Below, one piece after another: positions 39,440-49,309 of a stretch of DNA of 64,000 nt. The stretch covers positions 12,501 through 76,500 of the forward strand of contig JADJFT010000007.1 of NCBI GenBank assembly GCA_016708465.1. The letters are read 5' to 3'. The notes beneath the pieces were generated by a model. That model had not been told where the DNA came from. It saw nothing but the letters and a program-made list of their open reading frames with translations, and did no database searches. The position numbers were made by a program, and so were the translations under genes. The stretch is from Rhodanobacteraceae bacterium (GTDB taxonomy: Bacteria; Pseudomonadota; Gammaproteobacteria; Xanthomonadales; Ahniellaceae). Each line of letters begins with the position of its first letter. Position 1 is the stretch's first letter.

Positions 39440-41626
39440 ATGAACACCAACCACACCACGCGCCGCGATGTGCTGCGCATCTTGACCGTCGCCGCCAGCG
39501 CCAGCGCGCTCGGTCTGAGCGGTTGCGACAGCGACTCCAACAGCCCTGACGCAGGGACGCCGCAAGGAACCGGCTCAATCGTGCTGAGCGATGCGCTGTA
39601 TCCGCAGGGTGTTGCCTCGGGCGACCCGCGTCCGGATGCGGTGGTGTTGTGGACACGGTTTTTCGAGCGTGGTCAGCACGCGGATGTCACGCTGCGCGTG
39701 CAGGTGTCGATGGCCGACACCTTTGCGCAACTGCTGGTCAACCACGACTTTGGTGCCCGCGCTGATGCCGATGGCTGCCTAAAGGTGCGAGTGACTGGAT
39801 TGACCGCCGGTACGCGCTATTTCTATCGCTTCCTGTTGTCGCGCAATGGAGACTTCCTCGCATCGGCGACCGGGCGCACCCGGACGGCGCGCGCGCTCAC
39901 CGACGCGACCCCGGTCAAGTTCGCGGCGATCAGCTGCAATGATTACATCGGCCGCTATTTCACCACCTTGATGCCGCTGTTGAACGAAGACCTCGACTTC
40001 GTATTGCATTTGGGTGACTCGATTTACGAAACCACTGGTGATCCGAGTTTCCAGGGCGGCGCAGCGGCAAGGGCGATCGTCTTCGATGACCGCGATGGTG
40101 CAATCACGCTGGGTGCCGCAGGATCAACCTTTCAAGCCGCGAAAAGCCTCGACAATTATCGGCAACTGCATCGCACTTATCGCAACGATGCCTTGATGAA
40201 GCAGCTCTATCAGCGCTTTCCGGTGGTCGCGATCTGGGACGATCACGAATTCTCGGATGATTCGTGGAAGGCGATGGGCACCTATCGCGACGGATTGTTC
40301 GAGGAACTGGATGAAGAGCGTCGCCGCAATGCAGAACAGGCTTACTTCGAATTCATGCCGGTGGATACCGATCTCGGCGGCGCGCAGGCAGCGCTCGGCG
40401 TCGAGCGTGCGAACCTGTATCCGCGCACCGTGCTGTATCGCAAGTTGCGCTTCGGCCGCGATCTCGAACTGTTCCTCAGCGACTATCGATCGTATCGACC
40501 AGATCACCTGATTCCGGAAGATGCATTCCCGGGTGCGGTGGTGATGGACCGTAGCGCGCTAACGCAGTTTTTCGCTGCACAGAACGTTCCTTACGAGGCC
40601 GTGCGTTCGCAGTTCTCACCCTACCTCGACATCGATCAGCCACAGTTTGCGGTCTACAAACAGGTGCTGCAGGCAACCTTGACCCAGGCCTACATCAACG
40701 AGGGCATCGATCTCGGTCAGGCCGCATTGCGCGCGCAGAATGCAGCGCGTGGCAATGTCGCGACGACGATCCTGAATTCGCTGCTGCAGCAGTACAACGC
40801 CGCGGTGCCACCAGCGCAACGGGTGCCACTGATTGCCGACGTGCTGATTGCAACGCTGGATACCGGCATGGCTTGGTACACGCTCGGTAAGACCTCATTG
40901 TTCGGTTCGGTCGGGTCACGCTACTTCGTGGTCGAGCAGACGTACCTGATCTACGCTGCCTGGCTGGTGATGACGCGCGGCGCGCAAACCCAGAATGCGT
41001 TTGGCGATACCCAACTGAACTGGCTAGCCGCACAGATGGCTGCCTCAACCGCCAAATGGAAGGTACTCGCGAGTTCGGTGTCGACGCGACCGCTGGTGCT
41101 CGACCTGACGCCGCCACCGCTCGGTGTGCCGGCACCATTCAACCAACGCTTCCTGCTCAATGCCGACCATTGGGATGGGTTCCCGCACGGCAAGCAGAGT
41201 TTGTTCGCGCGTCTGCCCGCCGGCAGCGTGGTGCTGTCTGGCGATATCCACGCAACCTTGGTCGGCACTCAGGCCGTCAGCGGCGGCGCGATCGTCGAAT
41301 TCACGACGCCGGCGGTGTCGTCGGCGAGTTTCCGCGAATTGCTGGCAACCACCGCTGCAAATGACCCGTTGCTGGCACCCCTCGCCGAGGCCCTGCTGCC
41401 GATGTTGGACCAACTGATCGCACCTGCCGGTCTCAGCTACGTGCAGACCACGCGCCCCGGTCACACCGTGCTGGACAGCAGCCCAAGCGAGTTCAAGGCC
41501 AACATCCGGCAATACGATCCGGCCGTGGTGTTGGCGCCGTCACCGGCGGTTGCACCATCGCCTCAACGCGATCTGCGCTACAGCTTCGACGGCCAGAATT
41601 TGTCCGGAACACCGATGCCGGGGTGA
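39440..41626 (+). CDS. PhoD-family alkaline phosphatase, Tat-exported
   Basis: A secreted phosphodiesterase/phosphomonoesterase of 728 residues. The N-terminus carries a twin-arginine motif (TTRRDVLRI) and a lipobox-like LSGC, so a Tat-exported lipoprotein is possible. The PhoD core is clear: ASGDPRPDAVVLWTRF, LHLGDSIYETTGDP, VVAIWDDHEFSDDSW and the C-terminal VVLSGDIHATLVGT metal-binding block. ATG at 39440 is preferred to the open frame from 39374 because it places the twin arginines near the start. Frame intact, in contrast to the gene before it. Confidence 0.9.
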   Translation: MNTNHTTRRDVLRILTVAASASALGLSGCDSDSNSPDAGTPQGTGSIVLSDALYPQGVASGDPRPDAVVLWTRFFERGQHADVTLRVQVSMADTFAQLLVNHDFGARADADGCLKVRVTGLTAGTRYFYRFLLSRNGDFLASATGRTRTARALTDATPVKFAAISCNDYIGRYFTTLMPLLNEDLDFVLHLGDSIYETTGDPSFQGGAAARAIVFDDRDGAITLGAAGSTFQAAKSLDNYRQLHRTYRNDALMKQLYQRFPVVAIWDDHEFSDDSWKAMGTYRDGLFEELDEERRRNAEQAYFEFMPVDTDLGGAQAALGVERANLYPRTVLYRKLRFGRDLELFLSDYRSYRPDHLIPEDAFPGAVVMDRSALTQFFAAQNVPYEAVRSQFSPYLDIDQPQFAVYKQVLQATLTQAYINEGIDLGQAALRAQNAARGNVATTILNSLLQQYNAAVPPAQRVPLIADVLIATLDTGMAWYTLGKTSLFGSVGSRYFVVEQTYLIYAAWLVMTRGAQTQNAFGDTQLNWLAAQMAASTAKWKVLASSVSTRPLVLDLTPPPLGVPAPFNQRFLLNADHWDGFPHGKQSLFARLPAGSVVLSGDIHATLVGTQAVSGGAIVEFTTPAVSSASFRELLATTAANDPLLAPLAEALLPMLDQLIAPAGLSYVQTTRPGHTVLDSSPSEFKANIRQYDPAVVLAPSPAVAPSPQRDLRYSFDGQNLSGTPMPG

Positions 41627-41747
41627 CTTCCGACTGGCGGACTGGCGGAAATAACACTCAATACGTCGTTTCCGCCACTCTTACAGGATGGGTCGGCACG
41701 CCAAGCTTCCGGCATGCGGACCTGTCGTCCGTCCTTCGGAGTGTGTC

Positions 41748-42167
41748 ATGAGCGTTATTTCCGCCGTTTGTCGTCTGGGTTTTGTGGCACTGATTGCGGC
41801 GTTGCCGGTCGTGGCACAGGAGGCGGGTGACGCACCGGCCCTGATTTCCGAGACCCAGTACACCGCCGTGTTCACTCAGACACCCGGTTCGTGGCTGTTG
41901 CATCCCGCTGCCGCCGGCGCGCTCATGCGCCTCAACGTGCATTGCCGAGATGATGCCGCCATCGCGCCGGGCCTGTGGTTGGTTACGACCGACGCCGTCG
42001 GCCAAGTCGAACTGGTCGCACCCGCGCTAACCTTGCTGCCGCCAAGACATCCGCAGCGCATCCCGCTGTTGGCCTGTGATTCGGCCGAGAGTGGTGGTTT
42101 GCACTTGCCGGCGGCGTTGATCCGGACGCTGGTGCGTGAACATGGCGTCGTGCGCGTCGATGGTTGA
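41748..42167 (+). CDS. Unknown exported protein
   Basis: A 139-residue protein with a clear signal peptide (MSVISAVCRLGFVALIAALPVVAQ). The mature part is beta-rich with two Cys (LNVHCRDDAAI, PLLACDSAESGG) that could form a disulfide. No family is recognised. ATG at 41748 is chosen over an in-frame start at 41688. Its last 8 bases overlap the AraC/GlxA gene. The overlap suggests the two are expressed together. Confidence 0.7.
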   Translation: MSVISAVCRLGFVALIAALPVVAQEAGDAPALISETQYTAVFTQTPGSWLLHPAAAGALMRLNVHCRDDAAIAPGLWLVTTDAVGQVELVAPALTLLPPRHPQRIPLLACDSAESGGLHLPAALIRTLVREHGVVRVDG

Positions 42168-43167
42168 GCGCCCAACCGCGTTGCGGCTTGGCATCCTCGT
42201 CTTCGATGGCGTGATGATGTCGAGCATCGCCACGCCCAGTGACGCCTTGCGCGTGGCCGACAAGCTCGCGCAACTGCGCTTCGGCGCCAACGCACCGGCA
42301 TTTCGCACTGAGTTGATCCACGCCCGTGGTGGCGATGCGGTGACGACGTCCAGCGGCATGACCTTATCCGGCATCGTGCCGCTCGAGCGCGATCCTGATG
42401 TGTTGCTGATTCCGGGCGTGATGCACGGCAGTGTCGGCGAATTGCTGAGTTTGACTGCGGGCCTGGATGCAGAGATCGCATTGATTCGCACGATGCACTT
42501 GCGCGGCGTGCGCGTTGCCGGATGTTGCACCGGCACCTTCCTGCTGGCGATGAGCGGCCTGCTTGATGGCCGCTCCGCGACCACGAGTTGGTGGCTCGCG
42601 GCGGCATTTCGTCAGGCCTTTCCCCTGGTCGAGCTGCAGGCCGACGAACTCGTCGTTGAATCGGGCGACGTGACCACGACCGGTGGCGCTTCGGCGGTGC
42701 TGGACTTCGTCTTGCGTCAGATTGCACGGGTCAGCGATGCGGCTTTGGCGCAGCAGACCGCGAAATTGTTGCTGGTCGACCCCGAACGGCAAAGCCAGGC
42801 GCCCTACGTCTCTGCGGCGCTGATCGAAAAGCCGCGTTCGACGCTGACCGAGAAAATCGAGAAACTGCTGTCGCAGGAAATGCATCGGGCGCTCAGCGTC
42901 CGCGAAATCGCGGCGTATGTCGGCACCAGCGAACGGACGCTGTTGCGTCACTGCCAGACACAGTTTGGTGAAGGTCCGCTGGCACACCTGCAACGCCTGC
43001 GCGTCGAGCGCGCCAAGGCCTTGTTGGAAACCAGCCGGCTCAGCTTCGATGAGATTGTCGAACGCTGCGGCTATTCCGATACGCCCAGCTTCCGCAAGCT
43101 GTTCAAACGCGAAACCAGCCTCACGCCTGCTGACTATCGCGAACGTTTCACGCTGCGCGCGCATTAG
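42160..43167 (+). CDS. GlxA-type AraC transcriptional regulator
   Basis: The N-terminal DJ-1/PfpI-like domain (LGILVFDGVMMSSIATPSDALRV) contains the nucleophile-elbow-like GCCTGTFLLAMSGLLDG near residue 120. The C-terminal ~100 residues are a double helix-turn-helix of the AraC family (ALSVREIAAYVGTSERTLLRHC, then FDEIVERCGYSDTPSFRKLFKRETS). GlxA-type regulators often sense small metabolites through the DJ-1 domain. Targets are not known; the exported protein and phosphatase upstream are candidates by position only. ATG at 42160 lies inside the upstream gene. Confidence 0.88.
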   Translation: MVERPTALRLGILVFDGVMMSSIATPSDALRVADKLAQLRFGANAPAFRTELIHARGGDAVTTSSGMTLSGIVPLERDPDVLLIPGVMHGSVGELLSLTAGLDAEIALIRTMHLRGVRVAGCCTGTFLLAMSGLLDGRSATTSWWLAAAFRQAFPLVELQADELVVESGDVTTTGGASAVLDFVLRQIARVSDAALAQQTAKLLLVDPERQSQAPYVSAALIEKPRSTLTEKIEKLLSQEMHRALSVREIAAYVGTSERTLLRHCQTQFGEGPLAHLQRLRVERAKALLETSRLSFDEIVERCGYSDTPSFRKLFKRETSLTPADYRERFTLRAH

Positions 43168-43183
43168 GTGCGCAGCGCTTGAC

Positions 43184-45208
43184 TCACCAAATTTGCACGC
43201 GCGTCGCGTCCGCACGCACCATCGCGTCGCCGGCCTTGCAGCCGAAGGCTTCGGCAAAACTGTCGAGGTTGGCGAACGGTCCGTTTACTCGGAACTTGCC
43301 CGGCGAATGCGGTCCGACGTTGACTTGGATCTTCAGTGCTTCTTCGGTATAGCTGCGTCGCCAGATCTGCGCCCAGCCGTGGAAGAAGCGCTGTTGCGGC
43401 GTCAGACCATCGATCTGCAACAGCGGTCGCTCTTTGAGCGCTAGTTCGAGTGCGCCATAGGCCATGGTGACACCGCCAAGATCGCCGATGTTCTCGCCGA
43501 GCGACACGCGTCCGTTGAGCTTGAGCCCCGGCAGTGCTTCGAACTCACCGGCCTGCGTGACCAGTTTGTCGGCGCGCGCCTCAAACTCCTTGCGATCGTT
43601 CGCCGTCCACCACATGTTCAAACGGCCCTGCGCGTCGAAGCGTGAGCCGGAGTCGTCGAAGCCGTGCAGCAGTTCGTGACCGATCACGGCGCCAATCGCG
43701 CCGTAATTCAAGGCGTCGTCGGCGCTCATATCGAAAAACGGTGGCTGCAAGATGCCGGCAGGAAATACGATCTCGTTCCAGGTTGCGTTGTAGTACGCGT
43801 TCACCTGCTGGGGTGGCATGCCCCATTCGCGGCGGTCGACCGGTTTACCGATCTTCGCCAGGTTCAGTTGCGTCAAGTGCTGCTGCAAACGGCGCACATT
43901 GGCGAAGTGTGCATCGCGCAACAACGCTACACCACGGTAGTCCTTCCACACTTCGGTGTAGCCGATCTTTGGCGTGAACGTCGACCACTTCTCGATCGCC
44001 TGCGCACGGGTTGCCTCACCCATCCACGGCAACTGCTCCAGCCGGGCGCGCAGCGCCGTCTTCAGGTTGCCGATCATGGTCATCATCCGCGCCTTGGCTT
44101 GCGGCGGGAAATATCGGGCCACGAACAGTTGCCCAAGCGGATCGCCGAGCAGGGAGTTCATCTGGTCGACGGTGCGTTCATCACGCGGTTTCAGCGCTTT
44201 TTGGCCGCGCAGGACGGTGCCACTGAAGGCGAAGTCGGCGTCAACGAATCGGCTCGACAGATTTGCCGCGGCGCCATTCACCAGATTCCAACGTAGATAA
44301 GCCTGCCAATCTTTGACCGAGGTTTTCTCCAATTCGCGCTGCATGGTCGCGAAAAAAGCGGGATGTGATAGCGAGAAATCCTTCGCACCGACGACGCCGA
44401 TGGCATCGAAGAACATGCGCCAATCGAATGCCGGCGTGACCGTATTGGCAGCATCGAAGGTGACGACGTTGTAGCTGTTGTTCGGATCGCGCAGTTCCTC
44501 GCGCGGCAGAGCCGCGTTCGCCAGTCGTGTTTCCAGCGCCAGCACCGCGTTGGCCTGCTTGCGCGCGTTCTTCTGCTTGACGCCGGAGAGTTCCAGCATG
44601 CGCGCGATATGTGCCAGATATTGTTCGCGCAATGTCACCGAATCGGCATCGGTACGCGTGTAGTAGTCACGATTTGGCAGGCCGAGTCCGCCTTGGGTGG
44701 CGTAGGCGATGATGCGCGACGTGTCTTTCAAGTCCTGACGCACCCCAAGGCCGAACAATACTGGCGTACCGCGTGCGTGCCATTGCCGAATCAGCGCAAC
44801 GACGTCGGCACGCTTGCGCAGGCGTTCGATCGATTTGACATCAGCGGCGATCGGTGTGGCGTCGAGTCGTTCGATGGTCGCTTCGTCCAGCGCCGCCGCA
44901 TAGAACGATCCCACGAGTACCTGCGGTGATCCCGCTGCAATGGTGCGCACCGCCATCGCCTCGCGGGCGATTTCGCGCAGCTTGGTGTTGTTGCGCTGGT
45001 CGAGTTCGTTGAACGTTCCCCAGCTTGAATATGCGGCGGGCACCGGGTTGTGTGTCAGCCAACTGCCGTTCGCATGCTGATAAAAATCAGTACATGCGGC
45101 GGTCGTCGCGTCGAAGTTCGACCGATCGAGGCCCGATGCATTCGATTGTGCGAACGCGGGTGCACCGGCCAGAGCAACAGCGGCGGCAAGCAGGGAACGA
45201 ACCAGCAT
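43184..45208 (-). CDS. M13-family zinc endopeptidase (PepO-like)
   Basis: A secreted neprilysin-type metalloprotease of 674 residues. Signal peptide MLVRSLLAAAVALAGAPAFAQ. The N-terminal M13 domain begins ACTDFYQHANGSWL. The zinc site is VIGHELLHGFDDSGSRFD (HExxH near residue 506), with the third ligand in SLGENIGDLGG. The C-terminal family motif PHSPGKFRVNGPFANLDSFAEAF is present and the protein ends TRVQIW. Frame intact. An alternative start at 45241 would extend the signal by 11 residues. Confidence 0.95.
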   Translation of the reverse strand: MLVRSLLAAAVALAGAPAFAQSNASGLDRSNFDATTAACTDFYQHANGSWLTHNPVPAAYSSWGTFNELDQRNNTKLREIAREAMAVRTIAAGSPQVLVGSFYAAALDEATIERLDATPIAADVKSIERLRKRADVVALIRQWHARGTPVLFGLGVRQDLKDTSRIIAYATQGGLGLPNRDYYTRTDADSVTLREQYLAHIARMLELSGVKQKNARKQANAVLALETRLANAALPREELRDPNNSYNVVTFDAANTVTPAFDWRMFFDAIGVVGAKDFSLSHPAFFATMQRELEKTSVKDWQAYLRWNLVNGAAANLSSRFVDADFAFSGTVLRGQKALKPRDERTVDQMNSLLGDPLGQLFVARYFPPQAKARMMTMIGNLKTALRARLEQLPWMGEATRAQAIEKWSTFTPKIGYTEVWKDYRGVALLRDAHFANVRRLQQHLTQLNLAKIGKPVDRREWGMPPQQVNAYYNATWNEIVFPAGILQPPFFDMSADDALNYGAIGAVIGHELLHGFDDSGSRFDAQGRLNMWWTANDRKEFEARADKLVTQAGEFEALPGLKLNGRVSLGENIGDLGGVTMAYGALELALKERPLLQIDGLTPQQRFFHGWAQIWRRSYTEEALKIQVNVGPHSPGKFRVNGPFANLDSFAEAFGCKAGDAMVRADATRVQIW

Positions 45209-45290
45209 GAGCAAACTCCTTCGAATCAGTGTCGCGATCATAGGCCGGTCGATCGCGATCCTGCCGCGGCGCGGGATGAGCCGTCGCCGA

Positions 45291-46187
45291 TCAGGGATGT
45301 TCCGCTTCGGCGTGCTCGCGTTCTTTGCGGATCAAGTAAATGCCACTGGCGACAATGATGCTCGCGCCGATGAAGACGTAGCGGTCCGGCAGGGTTTGCC
45401 AGAGCAGCCAGTCGAGCAGCACGCCCCAAGCCAGCGCGGTGTATTCGAATGGCGCGATCGCCGAAGCTTCCGCAAGTTTGAATGCAATCGTGATCGCGTA
45501 CTGTGCCAATGCGCCGGCAATGCCGATCACCGCAATTGCTGGCCAATCTGCGCTGGCGATTGGTTTCCATTCGGGCCAAGCAAGCAAGCCGGCGCCGAAC
45601 CCGACCATCACCGTCATCCACAACACCATGCTTTGCGTGCTGTCGGTTTTGCCGAGCGCACGAACGGTGATCGCCGATAGCGAATATCCGAGCGCGGCGG
45701 CAATCGCAGCAAGGCTTCCGAGGCTCATCCAAGCTTGTCCGGTGGGGCGCATCGCGACGATGACGCCGATGAGGCCAACACCAATCGCAAGCCAGCGACG
45801 CAGTCCGACCTGTTCGCCGAGCAGTGGTGCCGAGAGTGCGGTAATCAGCAGCGGCGCGATGAAAAACAACGTATAGGCATCGGCCATTGGCAGGCGCTTC
45901 AGCGCGTACGCGAATGTCGCCAGCATGAAGATCGACAACACGCCGCGCAGCAAATGCATCGACCAACGGATGCGGACCAGCGAAATCGGCGCAACCGTCG
46001 CCACCGCCCAAAGGAATACCAGCGGTGCTGAAGCGAGACCACGGAGCGCCGCGATTTGCATCGGCGGGTAGTTCGGGGTGAGCCATTTCATCCCCGCGTC
46101 CATCAGCGAAAACAGCCCGACAGCGATGATCATGGCGGTAATGGCACGACCGTAATTGCTGCGGCGATGATCGGCGGATAAAGGCAT
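45291..46187 (-). CDS. EamA/DMT-superfamily permease
   Basis: A ten-helix inner-membrane transporter of 298 residues with two EamA repeats (AITAMIIAVGLFSLMDAGMK ... and LAAIAAALGYSLSAITVRAL ...). The family moves amino acids, nucleosides and other small metabolites; the substrate here is unknown. The first repeat contains PMADAYTLFFIAPLLITALSA, typical of RhaT/EamA exporters. It stands alone between the M13 peptidase and the HAAS protein. Confidence 0.88.
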   Translation of the reverse strand: MPLSADHRRSNYGRAITAMIIAVGLFSLMDAGMKWLTPNYPPMQIAALRGLASAPLVFLWAVATVAPISLVRIRWSMHLLRGVLSIFMLATFAYALKRLPMADAYTLFFIAPLLITALSAPLLGEQVGLRRWLAIGVGLIGVIVAMRPTGQAWMSLGSLAAIAAALGYSLSAITVRALGKTDSTQSMVLWMTVMVGFGAGLLAWPEWKPIASADWPAIAVIGIAGALAQYAITIAFKLAEASAIAPFEYTALAWGVLLDWLLWQTLPDRYVFIGASIIVASGIYLIRKEREHAEAEHP

Positions 46188-46244
46188 CCGCCCAGTCTAG
46201 CCGGTCAAGGTGCCGCGGCCGTCGCGCGGCACCTTTGCTTGCGA

Positions 46245-47168
46245 TCAGGTGCCGCTGCGCACCAGCAGCGACTTGGCGATGGCGCCGTGCACCTGGCCGA
46301 TACCGCGCACGAGGTGCATCATCGCGAACAGCAGGACCACGCCGGCCACGAACAGCAACGGCAAGCTGACTGCCGAAGGCAGCGACAACAGACCGAATTC
46401 GATACCGTCAACATGCATGTGCGGGCTCAGCCAGCCGATCCGTTCAGCGGCGAACAACAATGGCGCCACGATAAAGCCGAAGGCAATCGAGAAACCGGTG
46501 ACGGTCAGCGTGAAGTAGACGATGCCGAGCGGCATCATGATGAACAGGTAAAGGATCGTCGACCAAGTGCGTATGTCGGCGAGCATCTCCTTGATGCGAT
46601 CCATCCAGCCGATGTTTCGGTCGGAATACAGCGGTCGGCGCGGCATGCGGGTGCCCAGCATGGTCTCGACGATGCGGCCTTCGACCAGTGACAGCACCCG
46701 CGTCAGTCCGAGAAAGAGCAGGAAGAACGGGATGCCGATGATCAACACCAAGAGGCCGGCACTTAGGCTGAGTCCGGTCGTGACGAAGGTGAAATAGATA
46801 ATGCCAGTCGCCATCGACAACAGCAGGTAGAAGATCGCGCCGTAAGTACGCGGATCGGTGGCGACACCGAAGAAGCGGCCCGACAGCGAACGCCGTGGCG
46901 TCGCTTTCGGCGGTTCGATCGCGCGGCGTACCTTGTATTCGGTATCGCGGTAGATCGACGCGACTTCATCTGGCGCGCCATAACTCGATGCGACCTTGGC
47001 GATCACTTGCGCTTCCGATTGTCCGGATTGCTCAGCCAGTTCGGAACGCAGGAATTCTTCGGCGTCATACAAGGCATCCTGCACGAGTGCAGGATCGGCA
47101 CCCGACAGCGACGCGCGCAGCGCATCCAAGTAGGCATCGATTGTGCTGGGCAGGGCGACGGCGTTCAT
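46245..47168 (-). CDS. HAAS/sensor-domain membrane protein
   Basis: 307 residues. The N-terminal ~75 residues form a HAAS-like helical signalling domain (IDAYLDALRASLSGADPALV, YGAPDEVASIYRD). Two repeated membrane units follow, each with two helices, as in the putative sensor domain family (AIFYLLLSMATGIIYFTFVTT and ILYLFIMMPLGIVYFTLTVT are clearly related). Such proteins pair with PadR regulators, and the PadR gene here overlaps its start by 4 bases. The signal sensed is unknown. Confidence 0.8.
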   Translation of the reverse strand: MNAVALPSTIDAYLDALRASLSGADPALVQDALYDAEEFLRSELAEQSGQSEAQVIAKVASSYGAPDEVASIYRDTEYKVRRAIEPPKATPRRSLSGRFFGVATDPRTYGAIFYLLLSMATGIIYFTFVTTGLSLSAGLLVLIIGIPFFLLFLGLTRVLSLVEGRIVETMLGTRMPRRPLYSDRNIGWMDRIKEMLADIRTWSTILYLFIMMPLGIVYFTLTVTGFSIAFGFIVAPLLFAAERIGWLSPHMHVDGIEFGLLSLPSAVSLPLLFVAGVVLLFAMMHLVRGIGQVHGAIAKSLLVRSGT

Positions 47169-47545
47169 GCTGGTTTCTCCGCAAGAGTCATATCAACGAG
47201 GGTTCGATCAACGAAAGCACGCGTGGCCGCCCACGATTCGGCCCATGTCCGCTGCACTTCGCGGCCAAGTTCGGTGATCCGGTAGTAGCGCCGGGGTGGC
47301 CCCGAGATCGACGGCTCGATGTCGCTTTCGGCCAATCCCGCTGCTTCGAGGTTGCGCAGCACCGGATACAGCGCGCTTTGCTTGCCGGCGATCACGCCTT
47401 CGCTTGAGCCGTCGAGTTGCTTGGCGATCTGGTAGCCGTAGAGCGGCTGGTTCGCACGCAACAACACGGTCAACAGCACCAGCGACACCGTGCCGGCAGC
47501 CAGTTCTTTCTGGAATTTCTTGAGGAACAGCTCGGTATCAGTCAT
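47165..47545 (-). CDS. PadR-family transcriptional regulator
   Basis: A 126-residue winged-helix repressor. Motifs: LVLLTVLLRANQPLYGYQIAKQL (helices 1-2), GKQSALYPVLRNLEAAGL (recognition helix), then the wing GPPRRYYRITELG. ATG at 47545 gives MTDTELFLKKFQKEL; an upstream start at 47587 would begin inside the candidate operator. It is coupled to the downstream HAAS/sensor gene and probably represses its own operon. Confidence 0.9.
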   Translation of the reverse strand: MTDTELFLKKFQKELAAGTVSLVLLTVLLRANQPLYGYQIAKQLDGSSEGVIAGKQSALYPVLRNLEAAGLAESDIEPSISGPPRRYYRITELGREVQRTWAESWAATRAFVDRTLVDMTLAEKPA

Positions 47546-47566
47546 CGCACCATACTCATGTGTTGT

Positions 47567-47591
47567 CAGTATATCGATGTTCGACATACTG
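47567..47591. promoter_or_regulatory. Candidate PadR operator
   Basis: Two nested dyads lie 22 bases ahead of the PadR start: cagtat (47567-47572) against atactg (47586-47591), and a perfect atgt-tcg-acat at 47577-47587. ATGT/ACAT half-sites are common in PadR operators. The position fits autorepression. Visual match only. Confidence 0.4.
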
Positions 47592-47647
47592 TGAACATGA
47601 CTGATGGGCTAGTGCGATGTTTCTCCGCTACTCCGGCCGCCAGCGGT

Positions 47648-48779
47648 CTAGCTGCCGCGCCATAGATACGGCACGAGCACGAGCAGTGCTGCCAATCGCG
47701 TCAATTCCATGGCCGATGCCAGACGGCCATGATCGGCTAGTCGACACAGCGTCCACGCCGAAAAGGCGATCCAGCACGCATAGGCGAGCGTGGTGGGCAT
47801 CGGCCAATGATCGGCGACGGCGAGGCAGTGCGTGCCGGCGCCGAGCACGATCAAAAATTGCACGAACAGGTAGCGGGTCTCGAAGCTGGTCAAGGGCGGG
47901 TCGTACTTGCGCTTCGCGGCGTCCAGGTCAAAAGCCGGTTTCGGAAACCGCGTCGCGACATCGGCCGGGCGCCAGCCGGGCGGTTTCAGGAACACGCGCA
48001 ACTTGTCGGTCCAGGACCGCGCATACCATGCGTCTTTACCGAGCGCCGCGAACACTTCCAGATTCGCCCACAGCGGCGAGAACGTAGCGAGGCGGCTGCG
48101 CGTGCCGTAGACGCAGGGTTCGTTGTCGTCCTCGTCGATAAAGCTACCGAAAAGACGATCCCACACGATCAAAATTCCGCCGTAGTTCTTGTCGAGATAC
48201 TGGTCGTTCACTGCGTGATGCACACGATGGTTCGACGGCGACGCAAACACGCGGTCGAACCAGCCGAGCTTTCCGATCTGCTCGGTGAATCCAGTATTGA
48301 TAGAGCAGGTCAACCAGTCCGACAACGATGAATACGATCACTGGAAATCCGAGCACAGCCATCGGCAGGTAGAACATCCAGCCGAGCAGGAAACGGGTAC
48401 TGGTCTGGCGTAGCGCAGTCGAGAGATTGAACTCCTCGGACGAGTGGTGCACGACGTGGGTCGCCCACAGAATGCCAACCTCGTGGCTCATGCGGTGATG
48501 CCAGTAGTAGAGAAAGTCGTACAACAGCAGGCCGAGTGCCCAGGTCCACCAAGTATCGACTGGCAGGGTCGTGACGCGCAGCTGCTCGTAGCAAAATGCG
48601 TAGATCGCGATGACGACGAGCTTGGTCGCGAGCTCGGTGATTTGCGAGGTCGTGCCGAGCGCCAGTGAAGCGAGCGTGTCGTTGATGCGATACGCGGTTC
48701 GGCCGCGCGCACGCGCCACGCCGAACTCGATCAGCATCAGCACGAAGAACACCGGGATCGCGTAGACGATCGGATTCAT
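47648..48779 (-). CDS. Sterol desaturase / fatty acid hydroxylase family protein (frameshifted)
   Basis: A di-iron membrane oxygenase of about 377 residues. The three His boxes are present: HHRMSHE, HVVHHSSEEFN and SNHRVHH. The first part (MNPIVYAIPVFFVLMLIEFG ... LLYQYWIH) and the second (TEQIGKLGWFDRVFASPSNH ...) meet at a one-base loss near 48285 (cac-cgag where cac-accgag is expected). C-terminal helices follow (FETRYLFVQFLIVLGAGTHC). The substrate could be a sterol-like or ornithine lipid; not predictable. Confidence 0.85.
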
Positions 48780-49234
48780 TCGAGTTGGCGCGGCCCGCGG
48801 CCGTCACTGGATGCGCAACTTGCGCGTTCCGCATTCGGCTCCGGCCGCAGCCACAGCCAAGTGCCGGTGATGGCCATGATGCCGGTGCCGGTCGCCGCCA
48901 TCCACCATTTCGGGGCGGTCAGGAACATCACCACGGCGCAAACGAGCATGGTGATTGTGGCTGCCCATTTCGCACGGCGACTCACCGCGCCGCTGGCTTC
49001 CCAATCGCGGATCATCGGGCCGAACAGGCGATGCGTCTGCATCCAATCGTGCAGACGCTGCGAACCGCGCGCAGCACCCCAAGCGGCGAGCAGGATGAAG
49101 GGCGTCGTTGGCAGACCGGGCAGCACGATGCCAATCACGCCGAGCGCCAGCATGGCCCAAGCGAAAACAAGATAGGCCCAGCGCGGTATCAAGGGATGTG
49201 GTTTCACGACGGGCAAGCTTAGTGGCAGGCGCAT
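48776..49234 (-). CDS. DUF454 (YbaN) family membrane protein
   Basis: A 152-residue inner-membrane protein of the YbaN family, function unknown. Features: WAYLVFAWAMLALGVIGIVLPGLPTTPFILLAAW (first helices with the conserved GLPTTPF motif) and two more helices (ITMLVCAVVMFL, IMAITGTWLWLR). ATG at 49234 gives the family start; longer in-frame ORFs run into dinB. It overlaps the desaturase start by 4 bases. Confidence 0.85.
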   Translation of the reverse strand: MRLPLSLPVVKPHPLIPRWAYLVFAWAMLALGVIGIVLPGLPTTPFILLAAWGAARGSQRLHDWMQTHRLFGPMIRDWEASGAVSRRAKWAATITMLVCAVVMFLTAPKWWMAATGTGIMAITGTWLWLRPEPNAERASCASSDGRGPRQLE

Positions 49235-49309
49235 GACCTGGGCAGTCCCGGGGCGCGATGCACGCGGACACGTTTTCACCAAAATGGCGATCTCCTGGCG
49301 GCGAACGAG

